From: Planifilum fimeticola
GTDB taxonomy: Bacteria > Bacillota > Bacilli > Thermoactinomycetales > DSM-44946
DNA length: 64,000 nucleotides
Assembly: GCF_003001905.1 (NCBI RefSeq)
Contig: NZ_PVNE01000008.1
Coordinates: 1 to 64,000 of the forward strand
Direction: 5' to 3'
Shown: positions 24,397 to 35,441 of the stretch, piece after piece
Numbering within the stretch: the stretch's first letter is position 1
Layout: each line of letters starts with the position of its first letter
Position numbers and translations under genes: made by a program
Notes under the pieces: generated by a model
The model's database searches: none
Told to the model about the DNA's origin: nothing
The model's input: the letters and a program-made list of their open reading frames with translations, nothing else

Positions 24397-25902
24397 CTAG
24401 CCCGCTTTCTTTATATTCTCCTTGAAAAAGAGCCAGCGATCGAAGAAGGATGTGAGATCCTTGCCGGCCACCTCATTGGCCACCCGAATGAAATCCCTTG
24501 TCGTGGCCACCTGAAATTTGTACCGGTCATAATAGGTTTGGAGGATCTCCAGAACCTTCTCTTTTCCGATCTCATCCATCAGCTCCCACAACATGGCGGC
24601 GGGCCGGGTGTAAACCATCAACCCGTAAATCGAGTCGGAGTACTTGTACAAGGGCTCCACGGAGGTCACGCCCTGCTTCTCGTGGATCTCATCGCTCACT
24701 TCCGCGGCCCTCGCCAGCAGGTCCCGCTGATCTTCCCCCATCTTGTCATGCATGTACAGCAGCTCGGAAAAGGTGGTCAAGCCCTCATCCAGCCAGGGTT
24801 CCTTCACCTGATTGTTGCCGACCACGGCGTACCACCACTGGTGGGCCAGCTCGTGCACCACGACGTTGACTGCGGGACGTTCCCCCTCCCGGGTGGGATA
24901 TTTGGGAATGGAAGTGACGAGACCGGGATACTCCATGCCCGCGATTCCGTATCCCGTCTCTCCCAGCACCACGTCCACTTCGCGATAGGGATAGGGGCCG
25001 AACAAGTTTCCGAAGAACTGCATGCCGGAAACGGCGGCTTGATGCAGCTTTTTCGCCTCCCTTTCCATCCCCTTCTGATACCAGAGGTTGACCTCCACAT
25101 CTCCCGCCGCACCTTGGATCACCTCGTAATCCTTGGTGATGACGGCGGCAAAATCCCGCATGTTTTCCTGGCGGAGGGTCACAGCCCCCTTCACCGGATG
25201 CGAAAGATCATCATCGGCGCTGGTGATCACCCGGTAACCTTCCGGCACCCGGAACGTCACCTCAAAATCCGACATCTGGGAATAGAAGGGGTCCCCCACG
25301 GTGGTGTAGGGTTCCGTATGCCATCCGTCCTCATCCTTCACGGCCAGCATCGGATACCATTGGGCGAGGAAGGCGGTTTGACCGAAGGCGTTCAGCCGGC
25401 TTCCTCCCTTGGGCAGTTTCAGCCGGTAAGTCATCTTGATCCGGGCGGACTGTCCCGGCGCAAGGGGTTCGGGCAGTTTCACCCTCATGACGGTTCCGTC
25501 GATGTGCGACGTCGCCTTCCGACCGTTCACCTTGATATCCGATACATCCAGATAGCCCGGCTCCTTCGGCTTGGTATGCTCCCCCCACTGCCACCGGCGA
25601 AAGGCATTGGGATAAAGGTGAAAATAAACCTCTTTCCATGTTTCCGGGCGATCCGCCGGCAGCGTCACTTCCATCCGTCCGGAGACCGTGCGGGCTTCGT
25701 CATCGTAATCGGCCCATATCCGGTACACGGGGCGGGATACGGATTGGACAGCCGCTTTCCCCATCGACAAACGGGCATGCGCCCCCGATGCCTGCTGCCG
25801 ATCCAGCTGTCCCATCAAAGCGATCAGGGCCAAAATCAGGCAAAAACCCAGGCAAACCCAAAAGCGGAGCTCCACCATGGCGCGTCTCATCCATCCATTC
25901 AC
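24397..25902 (-). CDS. M1 family metallopeptidase, membrane-anchored
   Basis: The 501-residue product is a gluzincin aminopeptidase. It has the zinc motif HELAHQWW (His350, Glu351, His354), the third ligand Glu in PWLDEGLTTF, and the exopeptidase motif GMEYPG. An N-terminal hydrophobic stretch (FWVCLGFCLILALIALMG, about residues 14-31) makes it a secreted or membrane-anchored protein. The N-terminal beta-sandwich domain (about residues 60-240) is typical of M1. GTG 25902 has AAAGGAG six bases upstream. It is monocistronic, with its own terminator. Confidence 0.92.
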   Translation of the reverse strand: MNGWMRRAMVELRFWVCLGFCLILALIALMGQLDRQQASGAHARLSMGKAAVQSVSRPVYRIWADYDDEARTVSGRMEVTLPADRPETWKEVYFHLYPNAFRRWQWGEHTKPKEPGYLDVSDIKVNGRKATSHIDGTVMRVKLPEPLAPGQSARIKMTYRLKLPKGGSRLNAFGQTAFLAQWYPMLAVKDEDGWHTEPYTTVGDPFYSQMSDFEVTFRVPEGYRVITSADDDLSHPVKGAVTLRQENMRDFAAVITKDYEVIQGAAGDVEVNLWYQKGMEREAKKLHQAAVSGMQFFGNLFGPYPYREVDVVLGETGYGIAGMEYPGLVTSIPKYPTREGERPAVNVVVHELAHQWWYAVVGNNQVKEPWLDEGLTTFSELLYMHDKMGEDQRDLLARAAEVSDEIHEKQGVTSVEPLYKYSDSIYGLMVYTRPAAMLWELMDEIGKEKVLEILQTYYDRYKFQVATTRDFIRVANEVAGKDLTSFFDRWLFFKENIKKAG

Positions 25903-25994
25903 CCATTTCTCCTTTCTGAATTCCTTCCGATCCTAGGGTTTCCAATCAGGGGTGAATTCATGATGGACGGAGGCGTCGCTCCGGCAATTGGCAC

Positions 25995-26029
25995 GAAAAA
26001 AGAGCGTTCCCGTATTTTCGGAAACGCTC
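25995..26029 (-). terminator. Hairpin terminator downstream of the acyl-CoA ligase region
   Basis: GAGCGTT and AACGCTC, extended by CC/GG with one mismatch (26002-26010, 26020-26029), are followed on the minus strand by six T residues. It stands 130 bases after the acyl-CoA ligase stop; the 130 bases between hold no gene that I can see. Confidence 0.78.
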
Positions 26030-26158
26030 GAGGCCGCTGACAAACCTCAAATCCCGGAAACGGGAGGCGATTTTCCCACCGGCTCCATGGGAGGTCGTCG
26101 GCGGGGAATCGGGGCCTTCCCATCCTTCGGAAACGCTCCTTTCGCAGGAGGACACGAA

Positions 26159-27820
26159 TCAGACGGATTCTTCCGACTTCTCAACCATGCCCAACTCCCT
26201 GGCAGCCATCTCCCGCAATCGGAATTTCTGGATTTTGCCGCTGGCCGTCATCGGATATTCCTCCACGAAGAAGACATAGCGCGGAATCTTGTACCGGGCG
26301 ATCTTCCCTTCGCAGAAGGCGCGCACTTCTTCAAAGGTGAGGGTTTCCCCCTCCTTGACCCGGATGAATGCGGCCACCTGCTCCCCGTACTTCTCGTCGG
26401 GAACGCCGACGATCTGCACATCCAGAATTTTCGGATGCGTATAAAGAAATTCCTCGATCTCCCGGGGGTAGATGTTTTCGCCTCCCCGGATGATCATATC
26501 CTTCAGCCGCCCCGTGATCCGGAAGTAGCCGTTTTCGTCCATCACCGCCAGATCGCCGGTGTGGAGCCATCCCTCATCGTCGATGGCCTCCTTGGTGGCT
26601 TCGGGCATGTTGTAGTATCCCTTCATGACATGATAGCCTCGGGTGCACAGCTCCCCCTGGACGCCCGGCGGGACCTCCTCCCCCGTCGCCGGATCCACGA
26701 TTTTCGCCTCCACGTTGGGAAGCACCCTCCCCACCGTCGAAACGCGCAGTTCAATGGGATCGTCGGTCCGGGTCTGGGTGATCACCGGGGAGGATTCCGT
26801 CTGTCCGTAAGCGATGGTGATCTCCCTCGCTCCCATCTCGCCGACCACCCGTTTCATCACCTCGATGGGACAGTTGGACCCGGCCATGATGCCCGTGCGA
26901 AGGGAGCTCAAATCGTATTTGTGAAAATCGGGATGATTCAGCTCCGCGATGAACATGGTGGGAACCCCGTGAAGAGCCGTACAACGCTCCTGTTCCACCG
27001 CCTGCAGCACCTTCAGGGGATCGAAGGCGATGATCGGGACCATCGTCGCACCCACGTTGACGCACGCCAGAGTGCCCAGAACGCATCCGAAGCAATGGAA
27101 GAAGGGGACGGGGATGCACATGCGGTCTTCATGGGACAGTTTCATGCATTCGGCGATGTTGCGGGCATTGTTGACGATGTTGTAATGGGTCAGCATGACT
27201 CCCTTGGGAAAGCCGGTGGTCCCGGACGTGTACTGCATGTTGATCACGTCGTCGGGATGGAGGGATGCTTGACGACGACGAAGTTCTTCGTCGCTCACCT
27301 CGTCCCCCAACGCCAGGATGTCCTCCCACAAAAACATCCCCGGCTTCCGCTCGTTACCGATAAAGATGACATTCTTCAGACGGGGGAGCCTTGCGGAGCG
27401 GAGCTCTCCGGGCTTCGACTCGTGCAATTCGGGACAGATTTCGTAGATCATGTCCAAATAGCTGTTCCCCCGAAACCCTTCCATCAGGATCAGCGTCTCC
27501 GTGTCCGACTGCCGGAGCAGATATTCCAGCTCGCGGGTTTGATACTGGGTGTTGACGGTGATCATGACCGCCCCCATCTTCCCCGTGGCAAACTGGGTGA
27601 CCAGCCACTCCGGCAAATTGGTCGCCCAGATCGACAGGTGATGCCCCTTCTCGAGACCGAGACGCATCAATCCCTTGGCCGCGCGATCGCACTGCTTCTG
27701 AAACTCCAACCAGCTCCAGCGAATGCCCAGTTCGGAATACACGACGGCGTCCCGTTCCCCGTATCGCTCGGCGGTCTCGTCCAGCAAATCTCCCACGGTC
27801 TTGTGAATCAGCCGGGCCAT
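26159..27820 (-). CDS. AMP-binding acyl-CoA ligase (YngI/FadD3-like)
   Basis: The 553-residue product activates a carboxylic acid to the acyl-AMP and then the CoA thioester. It has the P-loop [16 protein letters not shown] (near residue 190), [10 protein letters not shown], the TGDLAVMDE motif, the hinge [20 protein letters not shown], and the catalytic lysine in TASGKIQKF near the C-terminus. ATG 27820 is chosen over TTG 27826 because GGGGAGG is eight bases away. It is paired with an acyl-CoA dehydrogenase upstream, as in the yng operon of B. subtilis, suggesting degradation of a fatty or branched-chain acid. Confidence 0.93.
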   Translation of the reverse strand: MARLIHKTVGDLLDETAERYGERDAVVYSELGIRWSWLEFQKQCDRAAKGLMRLGLEKGHHLSIWATNLPEWLVTQFATGKMGAVMITVNTQYQTRELEYLLRQSDTETLILMEGFRGNSYLDMIYEICPELHESKPGELRSARLPRLKNVIFIGNERKPGMFLWEDILALGDEVSDEELRRRQASLHPDDVINMQYTSGTTGFPKGVMLTHYNIVNNARNIAECMKLSHEDRMCIPVPFFHCFGCVLGTLACVNVGATMVPIIAFDPLKVLQAVEQERCTALHGVPTMFIAELNHPDFHKYDLSSLRTGIMAGSNCPIEVMKRVVGEMGAREITIAYGQTESSPVITQTRTDDPIELRVSTVGRVLPNVEAKIVDPATGEEVPPGVQGELCTRGYHVMKGYYNMPEATKEAIDDEGWLHTGDLAVMDENGYFRITGRLKDMIIRGGENIYPREIEEFLYTHPKILDVQIVGVPDEKYGEQVAAFIRVKEGETLTFEEVRAFCEGKIARYKIPRYVFFVEEYPMTASGKIQKFRLREMAARELGMVEKSEESV

Positions 27821-27911
27821 ATCCAAAACCTCCCCAATATTCGGTCATTTTAATGGAGAAAGGGGCGAGACGGGGCCAAAAGCGCTCCCTGTCCGATTCC
27901 CCCATTTATCG

Positions 27912-29051
27912 TCAACACCCGATTTCCCGGGCGATGATGTTGCGCTGGATTTCCGAGGTCCCTTCCCCGATCTCGGTCAGTTTGGCGTCCCGGAAAAAGC
28001 GTTCCACCTTGAAGTCGTGCATGTATCCCCACCCGCCGTGGATCTGCACCGCCTGGTCGCAGACGCGCATCGCCATCTCCGAGGCGAACAATTTGCACAT
28101 GGACGCCTCCTTGGTGAAGCGTCGCCCCTGGTCTTTCAGCCATGCGGCCTTATATACCATGTTGCGGGCCACTTCGATGTTCATCGCCATGTCCGCCAGT
28201 TTGTGTTGAATCGCCTGGAATTTGGACAGAGACCGGCCGAATTGCACCCGTTCCTTGGCGTAGCGGAGGGCGGCCTCATAGGCTCCCTGGGCGATGCCGA
28301 CCGCCATGGCGCCGATGCCGATTCTTCCCCCGTCCAGGGTGACCAGGAACTGCTTGAAGCCCTCGCCGATTTTCCCCAGCACATTTTCATAGGGAACCCG
28401 AACGTTTTCCAAAACCAGTTCCGTCGTGTTGGAACTGTGAAGTCCCATTTTCACATAGTTGGCGTTGACGGTGAATCCTTCCGCGTCGGTGGGGACGATG
28501 AAGGCCGTGATTTCACGCTTGTCCCCATTCCGCCCCGTCACCGCCGTCAGGGAGACGAAATCGGCGTAACTCGCGTTGGTGATAAAGCATTTGGTTCCGT
28601 TGATCACCCACTCGTCCCCGTCTTTTTCCGCCTTCGTCCGCGTGCCCCCGGCATCCGACCCGGCGTTCGGCTCCGTCAGGCCGAAGGCGCCCAGGGTCTC
28701 TCCCCGGCAGAGCGGTACCAGGTATCTCCGCTTCTGCTCTTCCGTCCCGAAAAGGTAGATGGGAGCGCAACCCAGGGAAATGTGGGCGGAATAGGTGATC
28801 CCCACCGAAGCGTCCACCCGGGAAAGCTCCTCGACGGCGATGGCGAAACTGACCGTGTCAGCTCCGGCGCCGCCGTACTCCTCCGGAAAAGGCAAACCCA
28901 TCAGGTTCAGCTTCGCCATCTTTTTTATCACTTCCAGGGGGAACTCCTTCTTCCGGTCCCGCTCATCGGCACCGGGAGCCACTTCCCCCTCGGCAAAATC
29001 CCGCATCAATTTGCGAATCATGTTTTGCTCTTCTGTAAGGTCGAAATTCAT
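27912..29051 (-). CDS. Acyl-CoA dehydrogenase
   Basis: This 379-residue FAD-dependent enzyme introduces the alpha-beta double bond into acyl-CoA. It has the family signatures [17 protein letters not shown] and [14 protein letters not shown]. Glu363 in [10 protein letters not shown] stands where short- and medium-chain enzymes have the catalytic base. ATG 29051 is the start. The acyl-CoA ligase follows after 91 bases. Within the leader (29231-29259) is an inverted TTGACA/TGTCAA pair that may include the promoter. Confidence 0.93.
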   Translation of the reverse strand: MNFDLTEEQNMIRKLMRDFAEGEVAPGADERDRKKEFPLEVIKKMAKLNLMGLPFPEEYGGAGADTVSFAIAVEELSRVDASVGITYSAHISLGCAPIYLFGTEEQKRRYLVPLCRGETLGAFGLTEPNAGSDAGGTRTKAEKDGDEWVINGTKCFITNASYADFVSLTAVTGRNGDKREITAFIVPTDAEGFTVNANYVKMGLHSSNTTELVLENVRVPYENVLGKIGEGFKQFLVTLDGGRIGIGAMAVGIAQGAYEAALRYAKERVQFGRSLSKFQAIQHKLADMAMNIEVARNMVYKAAWLKDQGRRFTKEASMCKLFASEMAMRVCDQAVQIHGGWGYMHDFKVERFFRDAKLTEIGEGTSEIQRNIIAREIGC

Positions 29052-29302
29052 TTACCCTCCACTCCCTCCCAAGGAACCCGCATGATTGCGCTTACACTCC
29101 CATTATAGGCGGAAAAAACCTCATCCTTCAAGCGACCCGGTTAAAGCGCCCGAACCGTCGCCGGTCCCCGCGTCGCCTTTCGACCCCTGAAGGTCCGTTC
29201 CCTGAAAAATGCAGCTTGTCCACATTTGTATTGACATAAATTTTCGTGTACACTGTCAAGTAAGAGGAAGATCACCCCAGTCAACCCTGCCCATTTTTTC
29301 AA

Positions 29303-29337
29303 CAAAAAAGAAAAGCACCCATCGAAAGGATGCTTTT
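29303..29337 (-). terminator. sigA terminator
   Basis: AAAAGCACCC and GGATGCTTTT (29311-29320, 29328-29337) pair with one G-U and are followed on the minus strand by CTTTTTTG. It lies ten bases after the sigA stop and closes the dnaG-sigA operon. Confidence 0.82.
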
Positions 29338-29347
29338 CAAACATTAC

Positions 29348-30484
29348 TCACTCCAGAAAATCTTTCAGGCGCTTGCTGCGACTGGGGTGGCGCAATTTGC
29401 GCAGGGCCTTGGCTTCGATCTGGCGAATCCGCTCCCGGGTGACGCCGAACACCTTGCCCACTTCCTCCAGCGTGCGGGTGCGCCCGTCGTCCAACCCGAA
29501 CCGGAGGCGAAGGACGTTCTCCTCGCGGTCAGACAGGGTGTCCAAGACTTCCTTCAGCTGTTCCTTCAACAGCTCGTAGGCAGCGGCATCGGCAGGCGCC
29601 TGAATGTCGTCGTCCGGGATGAAATCCCCGAGATGCGAATCGTCCTCTTCCCCGATCGGGGTCTCCAGGGAGACCGGCTCCTGGGCGATCTTCATGATTT
29701 CCCGCACCTTCTCGGGGCTGAGATTCATCTCCTTGGCGATCTCTTCCGGAGTGGGTTCCCGCCCCAGCTCCTGCAGCAGCTGGCGGGAAACGCGGATCAA
29801 TTTGTTGATGGTCTCCACCATGTGGACGGGGATGCGAATGGTCCGAGCCTGATCGGCAATCGCCCGGGTAATCGCCTGGCGAATCCACCACGTGGCATAG
29901 GTGCTGAATTTGTACCCTTTGCGGTAATCGAATTTCTCCACCGCTTTGATCAGGCCCATATTCCCTTCCTGGATCAGGTCCAAAAACAGCATGCCCCGAC
30001 CGACATACCGCTTGGCGATGCTCACCACCAAACGCAGGTTGGCCTCTGCCAGACGGCGCTTCGCTTCCTCGTCGCCCTGTTCGATCCGCTTCGCCAGCTC
30101 CACTTCCTCCTCGGCGGTGAGCAGAGGAACACGGCCGATTTCTTTGAGGTACATGCGAACCGGGTCGTTGATCTTCACCCCGGGCGGCACGCTGAGGTCA
30201 TCGTCCAACAGCTCGCTATCTTCCCCGGTGGATTCCTCCTCATGGGAGAAGAGAATATCCTCGTCATCATCCACTTCGTTCTCGTTGATCACTTCGACCC
30301 CTTGCTCGCCGAGACGCTCGAAGAATTCATCGATCTGCTGCGAATCCTGTTCGAAGGAAGACATCTTCTCCATGATCTCTTTATAGGTTAAAACGCCCCG
30401 CTTCTTTCCGAGATCGATCAGCTGCTCCTGCACCTGCTCCAGCGAAAGATCCGGTTCAGCGTCCATATATTGTTCGTTGGCCAA
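29348..30484 (-). CDS. sigA: Housekeeping sigma factor SigA (RpoD)
   Basis: The 378-residue product is the primary sigma factor. Region 1.1 is the acidic N-terminus with [11 protein letters not shown], region 1.2 is [12 protein letters not shown], and region 2 is [21 protein letters not shown], which melts and reads the -10. Region 3 carries [17 protein letters not shown], and region 4.2 [20 protein letters not shown] reads the -35. It starts at TTG 30484 with GGAGGG seven bases upstream, 30 bases after dnaG, in the conserved macromolecular-synthesis operon. Confidence 0.97.
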   Translation of the reverse strand: MANEQYMDAEPDLSLEQVQEQLIDLGKKRGVLTYKEIMEKMSSFEQDSQQIDEFFERLGEQGVEVINENEVDDDEDILFSHEEESTGEDSELLDDDLSVPPGVKINDPVRMYLKEIGRVPLLTAEEEVELAKRIEQGDEEAKRRLAEANLRLVVSIAKRYVGRGMLFLDLIQEGNMGLIKAVEKFDYRKGYKFSTYATWWIRQAITRAIADQARTIRIPVHMVETINKLIRVSRQLLQELGREPTPEEIAKEMNLSPEKVREIMKIAQEPVSLETPIGEEDDSHLGDFIPDDDIQAPADAAAYELLKEQLKEVLDTLSDREENVLRLRFGLDDGRTRTLEEVGKVFGVTRERIRQIEAKALRKLRHPSRSKRLKDFLE

Positions 30485-30514
30485 ATTCTTTCCCTCCTTC
30501 CTCGTTGCACCGCT

Positions 30515-32341
30515 TCAAGGCCGCACCTGTACTCTTTTTTTCAACCGGTACAGCTCCGCACCAAGCCGGACGGCCTTCGCGATGTCTCCGGCACGTTCTG
30601 CCTGCTCGATCTGGCGCTTAACGGATTCCATCTCCATATAAAGAGGATAATTGCGCACGGTCCGGATGCAGTCTTCGACCCCTTCATCCGACAAGGAATC
30701 CGGGAAATCCATCATCGCCAGTTGGCTGATGCAACTCATCAGACGCTCGTCTTTCACATAATGAATGAAACGGGACGGATCGGCCGGATGGCCTTCGGCG
30801 TAATAGGCGTACAGGTATGCCACAATCGCCGCATACTCTTCAACGTGAAATTCGGCGCCGACGGTTTCGCGAACCCGTTCGGCCACGTTTCGATCGCGCA
30901 TCATCAAGGCCACCAGCTGTCTTTCCGCCTCCTCGTGGGCGGACGGCCTGCGCCGTTGTGCGACCATGTGTTTGGCATCGTGATATTCAGTATTCCACTT
31001 CGCCCCCCCTTTATCCCTCTTTTTTTCCTTTTTGCGCCGCCATATGCGCTGTTGCTCCTGTTTCAGCGCATCAAGGGACAACCGAAACTCGTCGGCGAGG
31101 CGGCGGAGGTAGTGATCCCGCTCGATGGCGAGGGAAAGATCGCTGATCACCTCGAGCGCGCGGGTCAGATACTTCATCCGTTCCCCTTCATCCTGCAGGT
31201 TGAAGCCCTTCTTCAGGTATTCCAGCTTGAAGGCGGGAAGGGGAAGAGCCTCGGCAAGAACTTCCTCCCGGAAGGCCTCCGCTCCGCGCTTGCGGAGGAA
31301 GTCGTCCGGATCCATCCCGGGGGGCATCTGAGCCACCTTGACGAGACAACCCTGCCCCTTCAACATTTCCAGCCCCCGGTCGGCCGCCGCTTGACCGGCA
31401 TCGTCGGCGTCATAGCAGATCACCACGTTTTCGGCGCACAGCCGAATCGCCCGAGCCTGGCCTTCGGAAAGGGAGGTTCCCAAGGAGGCGACCCCGGTTT
31501 GAATGCCGGCCTGCCATGCCGCGATGACATCCATGTACCCCTCGAACAGCACCGCCTGCCGTTCCTTCCGGATCGCCCTGCGGGCCCGGTGCAGATTGAA
31601 CAGGTGCTGCCCTTTGTGAAAGAGCGGCGTTTCGGGGCTGTTCAGATATTTGGGCTGTCCGTCGCCGAGGATGCGACCGCCGAAGGCGATCACTCTGCCC
31701 TGGGAATCGTGGATGGGAAACATGACGCGTCCGCGGAAGCGGTCAAAAAACCGCGGGGGGTCAGAATCGGAGGAGCTCACCAGACCCGCCTCTTCCAGAA
31801 GCTTTTCCGAAAAGCCCTTTCGCCTTAAAAAGCGGAGGAGAACATTGCCGGAAGAAGGTGCGAAACCCAGCCGGAATTCCTTGATCGTTTCCATCGACAC
31901 CCCGCGATCCTGGAGATACCGGAAGGCGGCGCGGCCCTGATCCGTGTTCAGCAGGATGTGATGGTACAACCGGCAGGCCCAGTCGAGGGCTTCACGCATC
32001 CGCTTCCTCGGCCCGTCCTCGGGATCGGAGAGCATTCCCGACCGGGGAAGGGGAATGGAGGCTTCTTCCGCAAGGCGGCGAACAGCTTCCACAAAGGACA
32101 ACTGTTCCATCTCCATCACGAATTTGATGACATTTCCTCCCGCCCCGCATCCGAAGCAATAGTACATCTGCTTCTCCGGGGAAACGGAAAAGGAAGGGGT
32201 TTTCTCGGAATGAAAGGGGCACAGGCCGAAAAAGTTTCGGCCGCTTTTCTTGAGCTGCACGTATCGACCCACGACATCCACGATGTCGTAATGCTCCCGC
32301 ACGCGATCGATGACTTCTTCGGGAATCGGCCCCCCCTTCAC
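30515..32341 (-). CDS. dnaG: DNA primase DnaG
   Basis: The 608-residue primase makes RNA primers at the replication fork. The N-terminal zinc finger is complete (CPFHSEKTPSFSV followed by YYCFGCGAGGN). The TOPRIM core shows FEGYMDVIA and ICYDADDAG, and the C-terminal helicase-binding domain ends the protein. GTG 32341 gives the family-like start MKGGPIPEEVIDRV; TTG 32362 would add seven residues and has a poor site. sigA follows after 30 bases. A probable sigma-H promoter lies 73-101 bases upstream. Confidence 0.95.
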   Translation of the reverse strand: MKGGPIPEEVIDRVREHYDIVDVVGRYVQLKKSGRNFFGLCPFHSEKTPSFSVSPEKQMYYCFGCGAGGNVIKFVMEMEQLSFVEAVRRLAEEASIPLPRSGMLSDPEDGPRKRMREALDWACRLYHHILLNTDQGRAAFRYLQDRGVSMETIKEFRLGFAPSSGNVLLRFLRRKGFSEKLLEEAGLVSSSDSDPPRFFDRFRGRVMFPIHDSQGRVIAFGGRILGDGQPKYLNSPETPLFHKGQHLFNLHRARRAIRKERQAVLFEGYMDVIAAWQAGIQTGVASLGTSLSEGQARAIRLCAENVVICYDADDAGQAAADRGLEMLKGQGCLVKVAQMPPGMDPDDFLRKRGAEAFREEVLAEALPLPAFKLEYLKKGFNLQDEGERMKYLTRALEVISDLSLAIERDHYLRRLADEFRLSLDALKQEQQRIWRRKKEKKRDKGGAKWNTEYHDAKHMVAQRRRPSAHEEAERQLVALMMRDRNVAERVRETVGAEFHVEEYAAIVAYLYAYYAEGHPADPSRFIHYVKDERLMSCISQLAMMDFPDSLSDEGVEDCIRTVRNYPLYMEMESVKRQIEQAERAGDIAKAVRLGAELYRLKKRVQVRP

Positions 32342-32413
32342 CGATACCACCGCTTTCCGCAAACCTGGACCTATGGGAAAATCAAACCGGGCAGTTGCCC
32401 CATCATCTTGATG

Positions 32414-32442
32414 TTATTCGCCAAAATTCGTCAAACTCCTGC
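32414..32442 (-). promoter_or_regulatory. Candidate sigma-H promoter of dnaG-sigA
   Basis: The -10 GGCGAATAA matches the sigma-H pattern RNNGAATWW exactly, and the -35 GCAGGAGTT matches RNAGGAWWW except for one base, with an 11-base spacer. In B. subtilis the sigA operon also has a sigma-H promoter. A TTGACG within the same stretch could serve SigA. Confidence 0.6.
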
Positions 32443-32620
32443 CGAAGGACAGAGTTTTTTAGAGGAAAAAACGGAGAGAGGTGGAAAAGGGAAAAACCAT
32501 CCGAAGCTCTCTTCATTCTATCTATTCTACAATGGAAAGTGGTTTTCCTTCCAGATCTGAAATCCGTTGAAAACTGGTTATTTTGGACTATCCCGTTGGT
32601 TTATTTCCCGATTCTGTAGT

Positions 32621-32626
32621 ATTATA
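32621..32626 (-). promoter_or_regulatory. Possible distal -10 of the dnaG operon
   Basis: TATAAT on the minus strand lies 280 bases upstream of dnaG, with no clear -35. The region 32455-32700 is AT-rich and holds no gene that I can see. Confidence 0.3.
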
Positions 32627-32700
32627 CGCGTCTAAACCAAAAAAATCCTCTTCGTTCCCTTGACAAAATCCATTTTTATGCTCCAGCCCCGCAGGCGGTC

Positions 32701-32749
32701 AAAAACGCGCGGGACCGAAACGCCGGTTCCCCGGTCGCTTCGGTCCGCG
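32701..32749 (-). terminator. ppdK terminator
   Basis: CGCGGACCGAA and TTCGGTCCCGCG form a long stem (32708-32719 with 32739-32749), with an inner CCGG/CCGG step. On the minus strand it is followed by CGTTTTTGA. It is 29 bases after the ppdK stop. Confidence 0.72.
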
Positions 32750-32777
32750 AACGGTCGACAATTTTCATGCCGTCCCC

Positions 32778-35441
32778 TTACCCTTGTTGCGCCTTCCTGG
32801 ACGATTGAACGGCGATCTGCGCCGCCGCCAGGCGGGCCGGCGGGATGCGGAAGGGGGAGCAGCTGACATAATCAAGCCCCACCTCATGGCAGAAAGCGAT
32901 CGAACGCGCGTCACCGCCGTGCTCACCGCAGATTCCCGCCTTCAACTCCGGTTTGACCCTTCGGCCCAATTCGACGCCCATCCGCACCAACTTGCCCACA
33001 CCCTCGGTATCCAGGGTCATAAAGGGATTGTCCGGCAGAAGCTTTCGGTCGAGATAGGAGTGCAGGAACTTGCCTTCGGCGTCGTCCCGGCTGAAGGCGA
33101 AGGTCATCTGGGTCAAGTCGTTGGTTCCGAAGGAGAAGAACTCGGCTTCCTCGGCGATGGCATCCGCCGTGAGCGCGGCCCGGGGCACTTCGATCATGGT
33201 GCCGACGGTATAGGAAATCTGGCACCCGGTCTCCTCCATCACCCGGCGGGCCGTCTCCTCCACCAGGCGGCGAAGCTCCTTCAGCTCGTTGACATGGCCG
33301 ACGAGAGGGATCATCACCTCCGGCTGAACGGAGACCCCTTCCTTGATCAGTTCGGCCGCGGCCCGGAAAATGGCTTCCGCTTGCATCGCGTAAATCTCCG
33401 GGTGGCTCAAACCCAGGCGGCAACCGCGATGCCCCATCATCGGATTGAATTCATGAAGGGCTTTCACTTTGCCGAGCAGAGTTTCCTTGCTTTTCAACTC
33501 CTGCGGATCCGATTCGGGATCCAACCGCAGCCGGGTCACTTCGGCCAGCAGATCCTCGAGGTTGGGGAGGAACTCGTGAAGGGGCGGATCCAGAAGGCGG
33601 ATCGTGACCGGCAGTCCCGCCATTTCCCTGAAGATGCCCTTAAAGTCCTCCAACTGCATCGGCAGCAGCTTGTCCAGGGCCTCCTGCCGCTGTTCCGGCG
33701 TTTCCGCCAGGATCATCTCCTGGACGATGGGAACGCGGCTCGCCTCCATGAACATGTGCTCCGTCCGGCACAGCCCGATCCCCTCGGCGCCGAACCGGCG
33801 AGCCTTGGCCGCGTCTTCGGGATTGTCCGCATTCGCCCGGACCTTCAGGGTGCGGATTTCGTCGGCCCAGGCAAGGATCTCTTGAAACTCCCCGGAAAGT
33901 TCCGGATCGATCAGGGGCACCTCCCCGCGTATCACCTGCCCGGTTCCGCCGTCGATGGAGAGAAGATCCCCTTCCCGAACCACCGTTTCCCCGACTCGGA
34001 ACTCCTTCTTGCGCAGGTCGATGCGAAGTTCCTCGCAGCCGCAGATGCACGGTTTCCCCATCCCCCGGGCCACCACCGCCGCATGGCTGGTCATGCCTCC
34101 CCGGCTGGTGAGAATCCCCTGGGAGGCCAGGATGCCGTGAATGTCCTCCGGCGTGGTTTCCGGACGGACGAGGATCACCTTTTCCCCGTCCCGGGCGAGC
34201 TGCTCCGCCGTATCCGCATCAAACACCACTTTTCCCGACGCCGCTCCCGGCGAGGCGGGCAATCCCTTGGTCAACACATCCAGCTGCGCTTCGGGATCGA
34301 TGCGCCGGTGGAGGAGCTGGTTCAGCTGATCGGGGTCCACCCTCAGGAGAGCCGTCTCCCTGTCGATGATGCCCTCCTTCGTCAGATCCACCGCGATCTT
34401 GACGGCGGCGTGGGCAGTCCGTTTCCCCGAGCGGGTTTGCAAAATGTACAGCGTTCCCCGCTCCACGGTGAACTCGATATCCTGCATGTCCCGGTAATGG
34501 CGTTCCAATCGATCGGTAATCTCCCGGAATTGCTCGTAGATGCCGGGCATCCGCCGCTTCAGGGCGGATATCGGCTCGGGGGTGCGGAGGCCGGCCACCA
34601 CGTCTTCTCCCTGGGCATTGGTCAGAAACTCCCCGTACAGGACCTTCTCACCGGTGGAGGGATTTCGGGTGAACGCCACTCCCGTCCCCGAATCTTCCCC
34701 CATATTGCCGAAAACCATCATCTGCACATTGACCGCCGTACCCAGGTGGTCCGGGATCTTGTGAATCTTTCGGTAGATGACGGCCCGCTGGTTGTTCCAG
34801 GAGTCAAAGACCGCGATGACCGCCCGTCGCAGCTGCTCCTTGGGATCCTGAGGGAAGGATTCCTTCGTTTCCCTTTTGACCAGGGCCTTGTAACGCTCGA
34901 TCACCCACTGCCAATCTTCCGCCGCAAGCTCCGGATCCTGCTTGAGACCCCTCTCCTCTTTCCGCTCGTCGATGATCCGTTCAAAGAGATAATGATCGAT
35001 GCCCAGAACCACATCGCCGAACATCTGGATGAATCGGCGGTAGGAATCGTAGGCGAAGCGGGGATTTCCCGTCATGCGGGCAAGCCCCTCCACCGTCTCG
35101 TCGTTCAGACCCAGGTTGAGCACCGTATCCATCATTCCCGGCATGGAAATGACCGCTCCCGAACGGACGGAGACGAGCAACGGCCGTTCCGGATCCCCGA
35201 GCCCCTTGCCGGTCCGCTGTTCCAGGTCCGCAACCGCCTGCTCCATCTGGTCGAGCACCTCTTGGGTCAGCCGGCGTCCGGCCGCATAATAGTCGAGGCA
35301 AGCCTCCGTCGTGATGGTGAAACCCGGGGGGACCGGCAGGCCATGCCGGGTCATCTCCGCAAGATTGGCCCCTTTTCCGCCCAAAAGCCGCTTCATATCG
35401 CCGCGACCCTCATCAAACCGGTAAACCACCTTTTTGCTCAA
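32778..35441 (-). CDS. ppdK: Pyruvate, phosphate dikinase
   Basis: The 887-residue enzyme interconverts pyruvate, ATP and phosphate with phosphoenolpyruvate, AMP and pyrophosphate. The N-terminal ATP-grasp part begins [13 protein letters not shown]. The swivelling domain carries the phosphohistidine in [19 protein letters not shown] with the regulatory Thr next to it, and the C-terminal barrel has CRTEHMF and [15 protein letters not shown] 35441 is used, with GGGGAGG nine bases upstream. It overlaps its regulator by four bases. Confidence 0.96.
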   Translation of the reverse strand: MSKKVVYRFDEGRGDMKRLLGGKGANLAEMTRHGLPVPPGFTITTEACLDYYAAGRRLTQEVLDQMEQAVADLEQRTGKGLGDPERPLLVSVRSGAVISMPGMMDTVLNLGLNDETVEGLARMTGNPRFAYDSYRRFIQMFGDVVLGIDHYLFERIIDERKEERGLKQDPELAAEDWQWVIERYKALVKRETKESFPQDPKEQLRRAVIAVFDSWNNQRAVIYRKIHKIPDHLGTAVNVQMMVFGNMGEDSGTGVAFTRNPSTGEKVLYGEFLTNAQGEDVVAGLRTPEPISALKRRMPGIYEQFREITDRLERHYRDMQDIEFTVERGTLYILQTRSGKRTAHAAVKIAVDLTKEGIIDRETALLRVDPDQLNQLLHRRIDPEAQLDVLTKGLPASPGAASGKVVFDADTAEQLARDGEKVILVRPETTPEDIHGILASQGILTSRGGMTSHAAVVARGMGKPCICGCEELRIDLRKKEFRVGETVVREGDLLSIDGGTGQVIRGEVPLIDPELSGEFQEILAWADEIRTLKVRANADNPEDAAKARRFGAEGIGLCRTEHMFMEASRVPIVQEMILAETPEQRQEALDKLLPMQLEDFKGIFREMAGLPVTIRLLDPPLHEFLPNLEDLLAEVTRLRLDPESDPQELKSKETLLGKVKALHEFNPMMGHRGCRLGLSHPEIYAMQAEAIFRAAAELIKEGVSVQPEVMIPLVGHVNELKELRRLVEETARRVMEETGCQISYTVGTMIEVPRAALTADAIAEEAEFFSFGTNDLTQMTFAFSRDDAEGKFLHSYLDRKLLPDNPFMTLDTEGVGKLVRMGVELGRRVKPELKAGICGEHGGDARSIAFCHEVGLDYVSCSPFRIPPARLAAAQIAVQSSRKAQQG

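Noticed and set aside
25988-27853. Long plus-strand frame opposite the acyl-CoA ligase
   Set aside because: Antisense shadow of a clear AMP-binding enzyme; no Shine-Dalgarno site and no family motif.
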